This document shows positions 25,112-33,644 of a stretch of DNA of 64,000 nt, piece by piece (the stretch's first letter is position 1; each line of letters starts with the position of its first letter). Under the pieces are notes generated by a model. That model searched no databases. It was not told the DNA's origin and saw nothing but the letters and a program-made list of their open reading frames with translations. The position numbers and the translations under genes are program-made. The stretch comes from Pseudomonas alloputida (GTDB lineage: Bacteria; Pseudomonadota; Gammaproteobacteria; Pseudomonadales; Pseudomonadaceae), in contig NZ_CP128540.1 of assembly GCF_021283545.2 (NCBI RefSeq), positions 3,507,501 through 3,571,500 of the forward strand. The letters are read 5' to 3'.

Positions 25112-25441
25112 ATGAACTTGAACAACAATCCGACTATCGACCAATTGGCCCAGCTGTTCGCCGTGCGCAAGGACAGCCTTGACGACCATTTGCTGTGGGT
25201 TAGCCAAACCGGTGAAGTGCGCCTCGACCGCCTGCCACCGAACACCGTCGAAGATGAATTTGAAGAGCACCTGCCCAGCATGCGTGCCCGCTTCAAGGTC
25301 TACCGCCGTGGCCAAGGTTACGTCGGCAAGAAAGCCGCCGCCGACACTGAATTCGTTGGCCGCGTGCTGCAGACCCTGCAACAAGAATGGCCCGCTGCCC
25401 GCGAGCAGCAGGCAGTCAAGGTGATCGAACCGCTGAATTGA
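25112..25441 (+). CDS. Conserved hypothetical protein (110 residue class)
   Basis: A 109-residue soluble protein beginning MNLNNNPTIDQLAQLFA. Part of it (SLDDHLLWVSQTGEVRLDRL) has alternating strand-like character, followed by a helical region and a basic segment. No domain is recognised. Two adjacent ATGs at 25109 and 25112 are possible; GGGGG at 25100-25104 gives better spacing to 25112. A strong terminator follows, so this is a monocistronic unit with a long upstream region. Confidence 0.7.
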   Translation: MNLNNNPTIDQLAQLFAVRKDSLDDHLLWVSQTGEVRLDRLPPNTVEDEFEEHLPSMRARFKVYRRGQGYVGKKAAADTEFVGRVLQTLQQEWPAAREQQAVKVIEPLN

Positions 25442-25460
25442 GGGTTCGCACCCTTACCAG

Positions 25461-25488
25461 AGCCCGGCCTGCATAGGCCGGGCTTTTT
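25461..25488 (+). terminator. Rho-independent terminator
   Basis: AGCCCGGCCT, a four-to-five base loop and AGGCCGGGCT followed by TTTT form a textbook intrinsic terminator 20 bases after the stop of the gene at 25112. Its T-run touches the stop codon of the convergent gene. Confidence 0.85.
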
Positions 25489-25799
25489 CATGCCTGGCGC
25501 CGCTGCAGACGGGTTTCCGGCAGAGGCAAGGCGCCTGTTGCCATCGCCCGGGCGCGGTCGACACCCCACACCAGCGCACGGGTCATGGTCTCGCCCGGCA
25601 GCGCGGGGTAATACTCTTCCAGCAACGCCCGCCCATCCCCGGCGTACAACCCCAGAAACAGCTGCGTCGCCCCCAGGCGCGACAAGCGCACCTGCACGTC
25701 CAGTGTGGTGCCGTCGCTGAGTGCTTCGTCGTGGCAGCGGCTGTGCAGCTGTGCGTCGGCCCACTGCCAATAGGTTTCTTCCCTGACTCGCATGAGCAT
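25488..25799 (-). CDS. Conserved hypothetical protein
   Basis: A 103-residue soluble protein (MLMRVREETYWQWADAQL start). The middle, TTLDVQVRLSRLGATQLFLG, looks like paired beta strands, followed by a helix and a basic tail LPETRLQRRQA. No domain is recognised. Two starts, 25799 and 25793, fit the ribosome binding site GGAGG. It is convergent with the gene at 25112 and its stop codon lies inside that gene's terminator region. Confidence 0.6.
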   Translation of the reverse strand: MLMRVREETYWQWADAQLHSRCHDEALSDGTTLDVQVRLSRLGATQLFLGLYAGDGRALLEEYYPALPGETMTRALVWGVDRARAMATGALPLPETRLQRRQA

Positions 25800-25899
25800 T
25801 CAATCCTCCGTTGCTGGAATGCCGCGTCAGAAAACCACAGGCCGGGCCATCCGGCGAGCGCTACCGGGCAATACCATGAGGCGGATCAACGAATGGCAA

Positions 25900-25924
25900 T
25901 AAAAACCCCGCCGTTGGGCGGGGT
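25900..25924 (-). terminator. Rho-independent terminator for the 62-residue gene
   Basis: Read on the minus strand, ACCCCGCC-CAAC-GGCGGGGT followed by TTTTT. The eight-base-pair stem and T-run lie just after the stop of the small gene at 25941-26129. Confidence 0.8.
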
Positions 25925-25940
25925 GTGTGCAGACGCGGGA

Positions 25941-26129
25941 TCACTTCTTGAGCGGTACCCGCGGCATGAAGCGGCCTTTTTTGCTGCGCTGCAAATGTGC
26001 AGGCTGGAGCTGTTCGGAATCATCCAGCGTCATGTGGGCGAAACCCAGGCGAAATGCCGCCTGGCCGCAACGCACCTGGCTGTTGATCGGGAACGCATCG
26101 TTCAGGTCTTCGAAAAAGGATTCGCTCAT
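25941..26129 (-). CDS. Small conserved hypothetical protein
   Basis: A 62-residue protein with an acidic N-terminus (MSESFFEDLNDAFP) and a basic C-terminus (RSKKGRFMPRVPLKK). One cysteine is present. No membrane segment or known domain is seen. Support comes from the GGAG ribosome binding site upstream of the ATG and from the strong terminator directly after the stop. The 138 bases upstream to the ybjQ-type gene hold no other gene. Confidence 0.6.
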   Translation of the reverse strand: MSESFFEDLNDAFPINSQVRCGQAAFRLGFAHMTLDDSEQLQPAHLQRSKKGRFMPRVPLKK

Positions 26130-26267
26130 GCCCAGTCTCCCTCCAGTGGCGGTCGCGTCGGCAACCAGACAAGTTGCCCAGGAAACGCGGCCTGTGAAAG
26201 TGAGACTAGCTGGTCATTTGCGGACCGACCGGACAAGAACCTTGTAGCCGACCAATGGCAAAGGGCT

Positions 26268-26588
26268 TTACTTCAGGCGCACTGCCGTACCGGTGGCAAA
26301 TACCACGACCATGCCGCCCTGTACCGACGGCATGCTGATCTCAAAATCCACCCCCACTACCGCATCGGCTTGCAACTGTCGTGCCCGGGCCTTGAGTTCT
26401 TCAGTGGCCTGCTCCCGGGCCTCGCGCAGCGCGCTTTCCAGGGTTTGCGAACGGCCACCGAAGAAGTCGCGAAACCGTGCAAAGAAATCGCGCACGAAGT
26501 TGATGCCCTGCACCGATTCAGAACTGACCACGCCCAGGTATTCGGCAATCGGGCGGCCTTCGAGCTGGCTGGTGGTGGAAATGATCAT
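26268..26588 (-). CDS. YbjQ/UPF0145 family protein
   Basis: A 106-residue protein of the YbjQ family, sometimes called heavy-metal-binding domain proteins. Characteristic parts: LEGRPIAEYLGVVSSESVQG (9-28), an acidic-basic helix with AREQATEELKARARQLQAD, and AVVGVDFEISMPSV. Members form pentamers; their physiological role is not settled. The ATG at 26588 gives the conserved MIISTTSQLEG start; longer in-frame extensions lack conservation. It lies 70 bases downstream of the EamA transporter gene on the same strand. Confidence 0.85.
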   Translation of the reverse strand: MIISTTSQLEGRPIAEYLGVVSSESVQGINFVRDFFARFRDFFGGRSQTLESALREAREQATEELKARARQLQADAVVGVDFEISMPSVQGGMVVVFATGTAVRLK

Positions 26589-26658
26589 GGATGCGCTCCG
26601 TTGGCCTGGCAAAAAGAGGCCGATTCTAACAGAGCGCAGTTCGGTAGATTTAAGCGCT

Positions 26659-27543
26659 TTACGCGTTGGCAGCCCGCAAACGCTGACCGATGCGCGCACC
26701 GAATACATTCACCAGCAGGCCGGCCATCACCAGCAATGCGCCCCAGCCCTGCGTAGCGGTCAGGCGCTCTCCCAGCAGCAACGCCGACGAACTCAGGCCA
26801 ATCACCGGTACCAGCAGCGAGAACGGCGCCACTTTGCCTGCCGGGTGACGCGACAGCAACTTGCTCCACAGGCTGTAGCCGAGCATGGTGGCCACAAAGG
26901 CCAAATACGCCAGGGCCAGCACCGAACTCCAACTGATATTGGCCAAGGCATGGCCAATGCGCTCGGGGCCTTCCAGCCACCAGGACAGTGCCAGGAATGG
27001 AAGTGGCGGTATCAGCCCACCCCAGATCACCAACGCGACCAGGTCGACCGAGCCGAACCGTCGGGTAATGATGTTGCCCAGGCCCCACATCGCACCGCCA
27101 CACAGGGTCAGCACCAACGCCAGCATGGGCACATGGCCGCCGTCTTCGCTGCCGATCAGTGCCAGGCCGCCGGCCGCCACCAGCAGCCCCAGCACGCTGG
27201 CCAGGCGCAGCCGCTCACCGAGAAACAACGCAGCAAAACCGAGGGTGAAGAAGGCTTGCGACTGCAGGATCAACGAAGCCAACCCTGGCGGCATGCCGCT
27301 GTACATGGCCTGAAACAGGAACGCGAACTGGCCCAGTGAAATGGTCGCACCGTAAGCGATCAGCCAGCGCCACGGCAGTTTGGGCCGCCTGACCAGCAAG
27401 ATCGCCGGGAACGCCACCAGCAAGAAACGCAATGCCCCCAGCAACATCGGTGGCAGCCCGTCGAGGCCAACCTTGATGACCACAAAGTTGACGCCCCAGG
27501 CGACAATCACCACCAGGGCGATAAGCAGGTCCTTGAGTGGCAT
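26659..27543 (-). CDS. EamA/DMT family transporter
   Basis: A 294-residue inner-membrane protein with ten hydrophobic helices in two EamA repeats. The first repeat begins LIALVVIVAWGVNFVVIKVG and the second GGAMWGLGNIITRRF. It is closest in appearance to the cysteine/O-acetylserine exporter EamA group, but substrate cannot be read from sequence. The ATG at 27543 is preceded by GAAGGAAG, deciding it over an upstream start at 27639. Confidence 0.85.
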   Translation of the reverse strand: MPLKDLLIALVVIVAWGVNFVVIKVGLDGLPPMLLGALRFLLVAFPAILLVRRPKLPWRWLIAYGATISLGQFAFLFQAMYSGMPPGLASLILQSQAFFTLGFAALFLGERLRLASVLGLLVAAGGLALIGSEDGGHVPMLALVLTLCGGAMWGLGNIITRRFGSVDLVALVIWGGLIPPLPFLALSWWLEGPERIGHALANISWSSVLALAYLAFVATMLGYSLWSKLLSRHPAGKVAPFSLLVPVIGLSSSALLLGERLTATQGWGALLVMAGLLVNVFGARIGQRLRAANA

Positions 27544-27705
27544 TGCGACTTCCTTCTGCAGGCTTTTTAGACATATTTCGTTACAGCATAACGGTATTCC
27601 TTGAGAAGGGACCAGCACAGTTGAAACCAATGGTTGCACTACAGTGACTGTTCCGTCCGCCCGCTGTCGGCTGGAGGACTAACTGCCAAATCAGCAAGCA
27701 CAGGT

Positions 27706-28461
27706 TCAATCCAGATAACCAGGCGCCACCTTTTCCAACATTCGCAACAACGCCGCCCACGCCAAGTGCAGCGCATCCGGGTCGGTCAGTTCCCCCTGCT
27801 TCAACCCTCTCCCCGGCGCGTTGAACTGCCGTTCGGTACGCACGCACACTTCGGTCGACGGCAATATCAGTTGCCCAGCACTTTGTGCCGCCAACTGGAT
27901 CTCGCAAGCCTTCTCCAGGTAGTACATGCGCAAGAAGGCTTCAGCCACACTGCGCCCCGTGGTCAACAGCCCATGGTTGCGCAGCATCATCACCGGCTTG
28001 TTGCCCAGGTCGGCCACCAGCCGTTGCTGTTCATCCATGTCCAGCGCGACGCCCTCATAGGCGTGGTAAGCCACATTGCCGTAAAACTCCATGGACATCT
28101 GGTTGACCGGCAGCAGGCCACATTCCAATGCGGCCACCGCGCAGCCTGCGCGGGTGTGGGTGTGCAGCACGCACCGGGCATCCTCGCGGGCAGCGTGAAT
28201 GGCACTGTGAATGACGAACCCGGCCGGGTTGACCGGATGACAGGCAGCCCCCACCGGCCGCCCCTGCAGGTCGATCTTCACCAGGCTGGACGCTGTGATC
28301 TCCTCGAAGAGCAGGCCGTACGGGTTGATCAGGAAATGGTGCTCCGGCCCAGGCAGGCGCAGAGAGATATGCGTGAAGATGAGATCGCTCATGCGAAAGT
28401 GCGCGATCAGCCGGTAGCAGGCAGCCAGCTCCCGACGCAGGCTTAGTTCCGTTTCAGTCAT
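27706..28461 (-). CDS. Class II aldolase/adducin family protein
   Basis: A 251-residue cytoplasmic enzyme of the fuculose/ribulose phosphate aldolase-epimerase fold. LIAHFRMSDLIFTHISLRLP (18-37) starts the domain, VLHTHTRAGCAVAALECG (near 98-115) holds the HxH zinc ligands and MLRNHGLLTTGRSVAEAF (near 159-176) the third His. The substrate is not predictable. It lies 22 bases downstream of a periplasmic binding-protein gene on the same strand, suggesting a shared catabolic role. Confidence 0.85.
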   Translation of the reverse strand: MTETELSLRRELAACYRLIAHFRMSDLIFTHISLRLPGPEHHFLINPYGLLFEEITASSLVKIDLQGRPVGAACHPVNPAGFVIHSAIHAAREDARCVLHTHTRAGCAVAALECGLLPVNQMSMEFYGNVAYHAYEGVALDMDEQQRLVADLGNKPVMMLRNHGLLTTGRSVAEAFLRMYYLEKACEIQLAAQSAGQLILPSTEVCVRTERQFNAPGRGLKQGELTDPDALHLAWAALLRMLEKVAPGYLD

Positions 28462-28483
28462 CTTGTTGCCCCTTTACTGAACG

Positions 28484-29527
28484 CTATTTGCTGGCCCAGG
28501 CATTGAAGCGTTGCTCCAGTTCTTCGCCATGATCGACCCAGAATTCCACGTTCATGGCCAGCGCCCCTTGCAGGTTCTGTGGCGAAGTGGGTACCCAGTT
28601 GGCCAGCGCCGGGTCAAGCCTGGCCGCGGCTTGGGTATTGGTTGGCCCATAGGGTATCTGCTGCACATACCGCACCTGGGTATCCGGCTGATTGGCATAG
28701 GCAATCAGCCGCTTGGCCTGGTCGACATGCCGCGAGCCTTTGATGATCGCCCAATAGTCCATACCGTACAGGCTGCCAGGCCATACCACGGCCAACGGGC
28801 TGCCCTGCTGCGCCGCCACCGCAATTCGTCCGCTGTAGGTGGAGGTCATGACCACGTCACCGGCTGCCAGCCATTGCGCGGGTTGAGCGCCGGCGTCCCA
28901 CCACTGGATATGGGGTTTGAGTTCACTGAGTTTGGCGAAGGCCCGCTCGACACCTGCCGGCGTGGACAATACCCGGTATACGTCCTCGACCTTGACCCCG
29001 TCAGCCAACAGCGCGAATTCCAGGTTGTACACCGCACGTTTGCGCAGGCCGCGCTTGCCAGGGTACTTGTCGACGTCCCAGAAGTCGGCCCACGACGCCG
29101 GCGCCTGGGCCAGTTTGCTGCGGTCGTAGGCAATAGCCACGCTCCAGACCAGCGCGGCCGACCCACAATCTTGTGCGGCTGCCGGGATCAGTTCGGCTGC
29201 ATGGCCCAGGCGCTGCCAATCCAGGCGCTCGTAAATCCCCTCGTCGCAGCCGCGCATCAAGTCAGGGCCTTCGATCTGCACCACGTCCCAATCGACATTC
29301 CCGGTGTCGGCCATGACCTGGATCCGTGCCATTTCGCCGTTGTATTCACTCTGGATCAGCTGGCTGCCGTCCTGGCCAACGAAGGGCTTGAAGATCGCCT
29401 CATCCTGGGCCTTCTGGCCCGCACCGCCATAACCGACCACGACCATCTGCTGCGCAGCTTGCGCATTGCTCAGGCCAAGGGCCAACAAGGCTGCACAAAG
29501 GCCGGTCACACGTGGATATAGCTGCAT
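28484..29527 (-). CDS. Periplasmic ABC-transporter binding protein, polyamine type, without transporter
   Basis: A 347-residue exported protein with a signal peptide ending near AQA-AQ. MVVVGYGGAGQKAQDEAIFKPF opens the first lobe, and the segments DWDVVQIEGPDL, KLAQAPASWADFWDVDKYPG and GMDYWAIIKGSRHVDQAKRLIAYAN are typical of the PotD/spermidine-putrescine-like family. No permease or ATPase gene accompanies it in this window, so it must borrow a transporter, act as an orphan, or have lost its partners. The ATG at 29527 has GGAGG upstream. Confidence 0.83.
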   Translation of the reverse strand: MQLYPRVTGLCAALLALGLSNAQAAQQMVVVGYGGAGQKAQDEAIFKPFVGQDGSQLIQSEYNGEMARIQVMADTGNVDWDVVQIEGPDLMRGCDEGIYERLDWQRLGHAAELIPAAAQDCGSAALVWSVAIAYDRSKLAQAPASWADFWDVDKYPGKRGLRKRAVYNLEFALLADGVKVEDVYRVLSTPAGVERAFAKLSELKPHIQWWDAGAQPAQWLAAGDVVMTSTYSGRIAVAAQQGSPLAVVWPGSLYGMDYWAIIKGSRHVDQAKRLIAYANQPDTQVRYVQQIPYGPTNTQAAARLDPALANWVPTSPQNLQGALAMNVEFWVDHGEELEQRFNAWASK

Positions 29528-29623
29528 CGTAGTTTCCTCCTGGCGGTGCCCGACGGGCCCGTTTTCTTGTTGTTCTGAGGTCACACCCTCGCCATGCGAG
29601 TGAGGAAAACCTAGACAGACGTA

Positions 29624-29675
29624 AGTAAAAAAACAAGTTGATTTTTTACTATCGCTACACTTTTATAAGTAAAAA
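29624..29675. promoter_or_regulatory. AT-rich operator-like repeats between binding-protein and reductase genes
   Basis: AGTAAAAA occurs at 29624 and 29668 in the same orientation and its complement TTTTTTACT at 29642-29650. The three copies lie in the 174-bp divergent region between the binding-protein gene and the flavin reductase gene, and form an AT island in GC-rich DNA. They are candidates for binding by the XRE-cupin regulator encoded at 31694. Confidence 0.5.
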
Positions 29676-29701
29676 TAACAACACCGCACCGGAGCCGCCT
29701 G

Positions 29702-31654
29702 ATGCAGACCGCCTTCCCACTCCTGTTCGAGCCCTTGCAGATCCGCGGCAAACGCTTGAAAAACCGCATCATGTCCACCGGTCACGACACCTGCCTGCCC
29801 ACCGACAACCTGGTCAACGACAAGCTGATCGCCTACCAGCGCGACCGCGCTGCCGGCGGCGTCGGCCTGATCGTGCTGCAGGTCGCCGGGGTGCACGACA
29901 GTGCCCGCTACACCTCGCATGTGCTAATGGCCACTGACGATGCCTGCATCGACGGCTACCGCCAGCTTGCCGAGGCCTGCCATGCGCACGGCACCGTGGT
30001 GCTGTCGCAACTGTTTCACCCTGGGCGGGAGATCATGGAGTCGGCAGACGGCCTGTTGGCGGTAGCCTACTCGGCGTCTGCGGTGCCCAATGAGCGCTTC
30101 CGGGTGATGCCACGGGCGCTGGACCAGGCAATGATCGACGAAATCGTCCAGGGCTACGCCAGCGCCGCCCGCCGCCTGCACCAGGCCGGCCTGGATGGCG
30201 TCGAGGTGGTGGCCAGCCATGGCTACCTGCCCGCGCAGTTTCTCAACCCGCGGGTGAACGTACGCAGTGATGGCTACAACGGTGACCTGGATCAGCGCCT
30301 GAGGTTCTTGCGCGAAGTGCTGGCCGCAGTGCGCGCGGCCACCGATGAGCAATTCATCATTGGCCTGCGCATCAGCGCTGACGAGCGCGACAGCCAGGGC
30401 CTGAGTGAGGACGAGTCACTGGCTGCTGCCATGGCCTTGCAGGGCCAGCTCGACTACCTGCATATCGTCGCCGGTACCTCGGCCTCGCTGGGTGGCGCGG
30501 TCCATATCGTGCCACCGATGGCCATCGAACCGGCGTACCTGGCCCGCGAGGCTGGCACCTTCAAGCAACAGCTGGCTATCCCCCTGTTCGTCACCGGGCG
30601 CATCAACCAGCCCCAGGAAGCCGAGCTGATCCTGGCCCGCGGCCAGGCTGATGTGTGCGGCATGACCCGGGCGCTGATCTGCGATCCGTCGATGCCAGCC
30701 AAGACCGAACGCGGCCAGGTCGAAGACGTGCGCGCCTGCATCGCCTGCAACCAGGCATGCATCGGCCATTTCCATCGTGGCTTGCCCATTTCCTGCATCC
30801 AGCGCCCGGAAACCGGGCGTGAGTTGCAGTACGGGCACCTCACGCCCACTTCCTCGCCCAAACGCATAATGATCGCCGGCGGCGGGCCGGCCGGCATGAA
30901 GGCCGCCGCCGTGGCCGCCGCGCGCGGGCACCAGGTCACGCTGTACGAGGCGGGCCCGCAGCTCGGTGGGCAGGTGCTACTGGCCCAGCTACTGCCACGG
31001 CGTAGCGAGTTCGGGGGTGCCAGTACCAACCTGCAACGGGAAATGGCCCTGGCAGGTGTAGAAGTGGTGCGCAACACCCGGGTCGACCGCGCACTGGTCG
31101 AACGTGAGCGCCCTGATCTGGTCATTGCTGCTACCGGAGCCACCCCCTACTGGCCGGCGTTCGAGCGTACCGGCGAGCTTCAGGTAGTGGACGCCTGGCA
31201 ACTGCTGCGCAATGAAGTGAAACCGGGGCGTTCGGTGCTGGTGATCGACTGGCGCTGTGACTGGATCGGCCCCGGTATCGCCGAACGCCTGGTGCGCGAA
31301 GGCCATCAGGTCCAGTTGGCGGTCAACGGCACTCATTGCGGCGAGAGCCTGCCGCTTTACGTACGTGACCAACTGGCCGGCGAGCTGCATCGCCTGGGTA
31401 TCCCTGTCACCCCATACGCACGCCTGTACGGCAGCGACGACAACACGGTGTACCTGCAGCACACCGCCAGCGGCGATCCGATGATCTTCGAAGGCATCGA
31501 CACCTTGGTGCTGTGCATGGGGCATCAACCGCAAGACCGCCTGGCCACTGAACTGGCAGGTGTGGTGGACGTACGGCGGATTGGCGACTGCCTGGCGCCG
31601 CGCACGGCCGAAGAAGCGATTCACGATGGCCTGACGGTTGCCTGGGCGCTCTGA
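29702..31654 (+). CDS. FMN/4Fe-4S/FAD oxidoreductase (old yellow enzyme-2,4-dienoyl-CoA reductase type)
   Basis: A 650-residue three-part flavoenzyme: an N-terminal OYE-type TIM barrel (about 5-335), a 4Fe-4S cluster site C-x2-C-x3-C (CIACNQACIGH) with a fourth Cys in ISCIQRP (about 347-365), and a C-terminal FAD/NAD domain with GGGPAGMKAAAVAAARGH near 397-414. The same layout occurs in 2,4-dienoyl-CoA reductase, trimethylamine dehydrogenase and N-demethylases of betaines such as stachydrine. The substrate is unknown, although the adjacent polyamine-type binding protein and cupin regulator point towards an amine or betaine. Confidence 0.87.
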   Translation: MQTAFPLLFEPLQIRGKRLKNRIMSTGHDTCLPTDNLVNDKLIAYQRDRAAGGVGLIVLQVAGVHDSARYTSHVLMATDDACIDGYRQLAEACHAHGTVVLSQLFHPGREIMESADGLLAVAYSASAVPNERFRVMPRALDQAMIDEIVQGYASAARRLHQAGLDGVEVVASHGYLPAQFLNPRVNVRSDGYNGDLDQRLRFLREVLAAVRAATDEQFIIGLRISADERDSQGLSEDESLAAAMALQGQLDYLHIVAGTSASLGGAVHIVPPMAIEPAYLAREAGTFKQQLAIPLFVTGRINQPQEAELILARGQADVCGMTRALICDPSMPAKTERGQVEDVRACIACNQACIGHFHRGLPISCIQRPETGRELQYGHLTPTSSPKRIMIAGGGPAGMKAAAVAAARGHQVTLYEAGPQLGGQVLLAQLLPRRSEFGGASTNLQREMALAGVEVVRNTRVDRALVERERPDLVIAATGATPYWPAFERTGELQVVDAWQLLRNEVKPGRSVLVIDWRCDWIGPGIAERLVREGHQVQLAVNGTHCGESLPLYVRDQLAGELHRLGIPVTPYARLYGSDDNTVYLQHTASGDPMIFEGIDTLVLCMGHQPQDRLATELAGVVDVRRIGDCLAPRTAEEAIHDGLTVAWAL

Positions 31655-31693
31655 GGCTGTACATACTGCGGCTTTTGCGATGGACCGACGCGC

Positions 31694-32293
31694 ATGAGCC
31701 AACCCCCCCAGCCCCCCGCCAGCGAACCCGGGGGCGCCGCGCCGCAGTTCCTCGGCACCCGCATCCGCGGCCTGCGCAAGCGCCGCGGCATGACCTTGGC
31801 GGAGCTGGCCGCACACAGTGAACTGACCGCAGGCTACATCAGCCAGCTGGAGCGCAACCTCTCCTACCCGTCGATCCCGGCGCTGTTCAACATCGCCCGC
31901 AGCCTGGGCGTGACCATCCAGTGGTTCTTCGCCAGCGAGGCCACCACCGCGCCCGAAGACCAAGGCTATGTGGTGCGGCGCAACAGCCGCCTGAGCGTGC
32001 ATTACGAAGATGGCATCGTCGATCAACTGCTCACCCCCCAGCCCAACCGCCAGCTGGAGATGCTGCACTCACGTTTCCCGCCAGGTACCTACAGCCAGCA
32101 AAGCTACAGCCACGACGGCGAAGAAGCCGGTTACCTGCTCAGCGGCACGTTTGAGCTGTGGGTAGGCGAGCGGTATTTCCAGCTGAGTGAAGGCGACAGC
32201 TTCAGCTTCTCGAGCCAGGAACCTCACCGCTACGGCAACCCCGGTGAAGTGGATGCCGTGGTGATCTGGGTGATCACGCCGCCAACATTCTGA
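31694..32293 (+). CDS. XRE-cupin transcriptional regulator
   Basis: A 199-residue regulator. The proline-rich N-terminus (about 1-20) precedes a helix-turn-helix (LAELAAHSELTAGYISQLER, about 36-55) and a cupin domain with SHDGEEAGYLLSGTFELW and GDSFSFSSQEPHRYGNPG. It resembles regulators of amino-acid and amine catabolic genes. It is 39 bases downstream of the flavin reductase gene and probably controls the divergent reductase/binding protein/aldolase set, with the AGTAAAAA repeats as a candidate site. Confidence 0.83.
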   Translation: MSQPPQPPASEPGGAAPQFLGTRIRGLRKRRGMTLAELAAHSELTAGYISQLERNLSYPSIPALFNIARSLGVTIQWFFASEATTAPEDQGYVVRRNSRLSVHYEDGIVDQLLTPQPNRQLEMLHSRFPPGTYSQQSYSHDGEEAGYLLSGTFELWVGERYFQLSEGDSFSFSSQEPHRYGNPGEVDAVVIWVITPPTF

Positions 32294-32373
32294 AGCACTC
32301 CAGCAAGCCCTGGTAACACCGTTGACCGGCAATACGGTCTACCTTGTCCACCGAACTTCAAAGGAGCACAACC

Positions 32374-33576
32374 ATGAAGCAGATCCTGATCATTGGTGCG
32401 GGCTTTGCCGGCCTGTGGAGCGCACTCAGCGCCATCCGCCAGCTTGACCTCAACGGCAGCAAGGGCGTCGAGGTCACCTTGCTCGCGCCCCAGGCTGAAC
32501 TGCATGTGCGTCCGCGCTTCTACGAGCCAGACGTGCATACCATGGCCGCACCACTGCAGGCGCTGTTCGACGCTGTCAATGTCCGTTTCGTGCAGGGCAC
32601 GGCCTACCACATCGATGAAGCGGCCCGCCGCGTGGGCTATCGCACTCGCAGCGGCACTCGCTGCACCCTGCCCTACGACCGTCTGATCATGGCCTGCGGC
32701 AGTGAGCTCGAGCGCCCTGACATGGTCGGCATCGAGCATGCCTTCGACGTCGACAAGCTCGACAGCGCCGCACGCCTGGAAGCCCACCTGAAGTCACTGG
32801 CCAGCCTGCCGAACACGCCGGCACGCAATACCGTGGTGGTAGCCGGGGGCGGTTTTACCGGCATCGAGACGGCCACCGAATTGCCGGCCCGCTTGCGCGC
32901 GATACTGGGTGAAGACGCCGCGTTGCGCATAGTGGTAATCGACCGCGGCGCCAGGATTGGCGCAGCCCTGGGTGACGGCATTCGCCCAGCCATCGAGCAG
33001 GCATGCGAGGCACTGGGCGTGGAGTGGGTTTGCGGTGCCACAGTAGTTTCGGTAGACCCTGCCGGTGTGCAGCTGGACAACGGCCAGCGGATCGACGCCA
33101 GCACGGTGGTCTGGACGGTTGGCTTCAAGGCCAACCCGCTCACCGAACAGATCAGCGGCGAGCGCGACAACCGCGGCCGCTTGCATGTCGATGGCAACCT
33201 GAAGGTCAAGGGCAATGATGCCGTGTATGCAGCTGGAGACGTGGCCTACGCCACCTGTGACGAGCTTGGCAATCATGCCGTGATGTCGTGCCAACATGCG
33301 ATTGCGCTGGGGCGCCATGCGGGCAACAATGCCGCTGCCGAGTTGCTTGGCGTAGCACCAACGGCTTACAGCCAGCCCAAGTACGTGACGTGCCTGGACC
33401 TGGGGGCCTGGGGCGCGGTGTACACCGAAGGATGGGACCGTGAGGTTTCGCCACCGGAGGACAAGGCCGAAGCCAAGGCGCTGAAGCGCCAGATCAATTC
33501 AGTGTGGATTTATCCGCCAGCGGCTGACCGGGCATCGGCCCTGGCGGCAGCTGATCCGCTCATCCCGGTGGCCTGA
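32374..33576 (+). CDS. NAD(P)/FAD-dependent oxidoreductase (NDH-2-like)
   Basis: A 400-residue flavoprotein. It has two dinucleotide-binding motifs: ILIIGAGFAGLWSAL (FAD, 4-18) and VVVAGGGFTGIETATELP (NAD(P)H, about 155-172), and the third FAD motif VYAAGDVAYA near 285. The order matches type II NADH dehydrogenases, but no C-terminal membrane anchor is visible. It may oxidise NADH with quinone or another acceptor. The ATG at 32374 has AAGGAG upstream, deciding it over a start at 32344. Confidence 0.8.
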   Translation: MKQILIIGAGFAGLWSALSAIRQLDLNGSKGVEVTLLAPQAELHVRPRFYEPDVHTMAAPLQALFDAVNVRFVQGTAYHIDEAARRVGYRTRSGTRCTLPYDRLIMACGSELERPDMVGIEHAFDVDKLDSAARLEAHLKSLASLPNTPARNTVVVAGGGFTGIETATELPARLRAILGEDAALRIVVIDRGARIGAALGDGIRPAIEQACEALGVEWVCGATVVSVDPAGVQLDNGQRIDASTVVWTVGFKANPLTEQISGERDNRGRLHVDGNLKVKGNDAVYAAGDVAYATCDELGNHAVMSCQHAIALGRHAGNNAAAELLGVAPTAYSQPKYVTCLDLGAWGAVYTEGWDREVSPPEDKAEAKALKRQINSVWIYPPAADRASALAAADPLIPVA

Positions 33577-33644
33577 ACGCTTCTACAGGTTGGAGTGGCC
33601 TTGTGTTTCGACAGGGCCACGCTTGCAACCAAACGCTCCCTTGA

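Noticed and set aside
29702..31654. Naming the three-domain reductase as 2,4-dienoyl-CoA reductase (fadH)
   Set aside because: The genes around it suggest amine or betaine use rather than fatty-acid oxidation, and the barrel sequence does not allow the substrate to be fixed.
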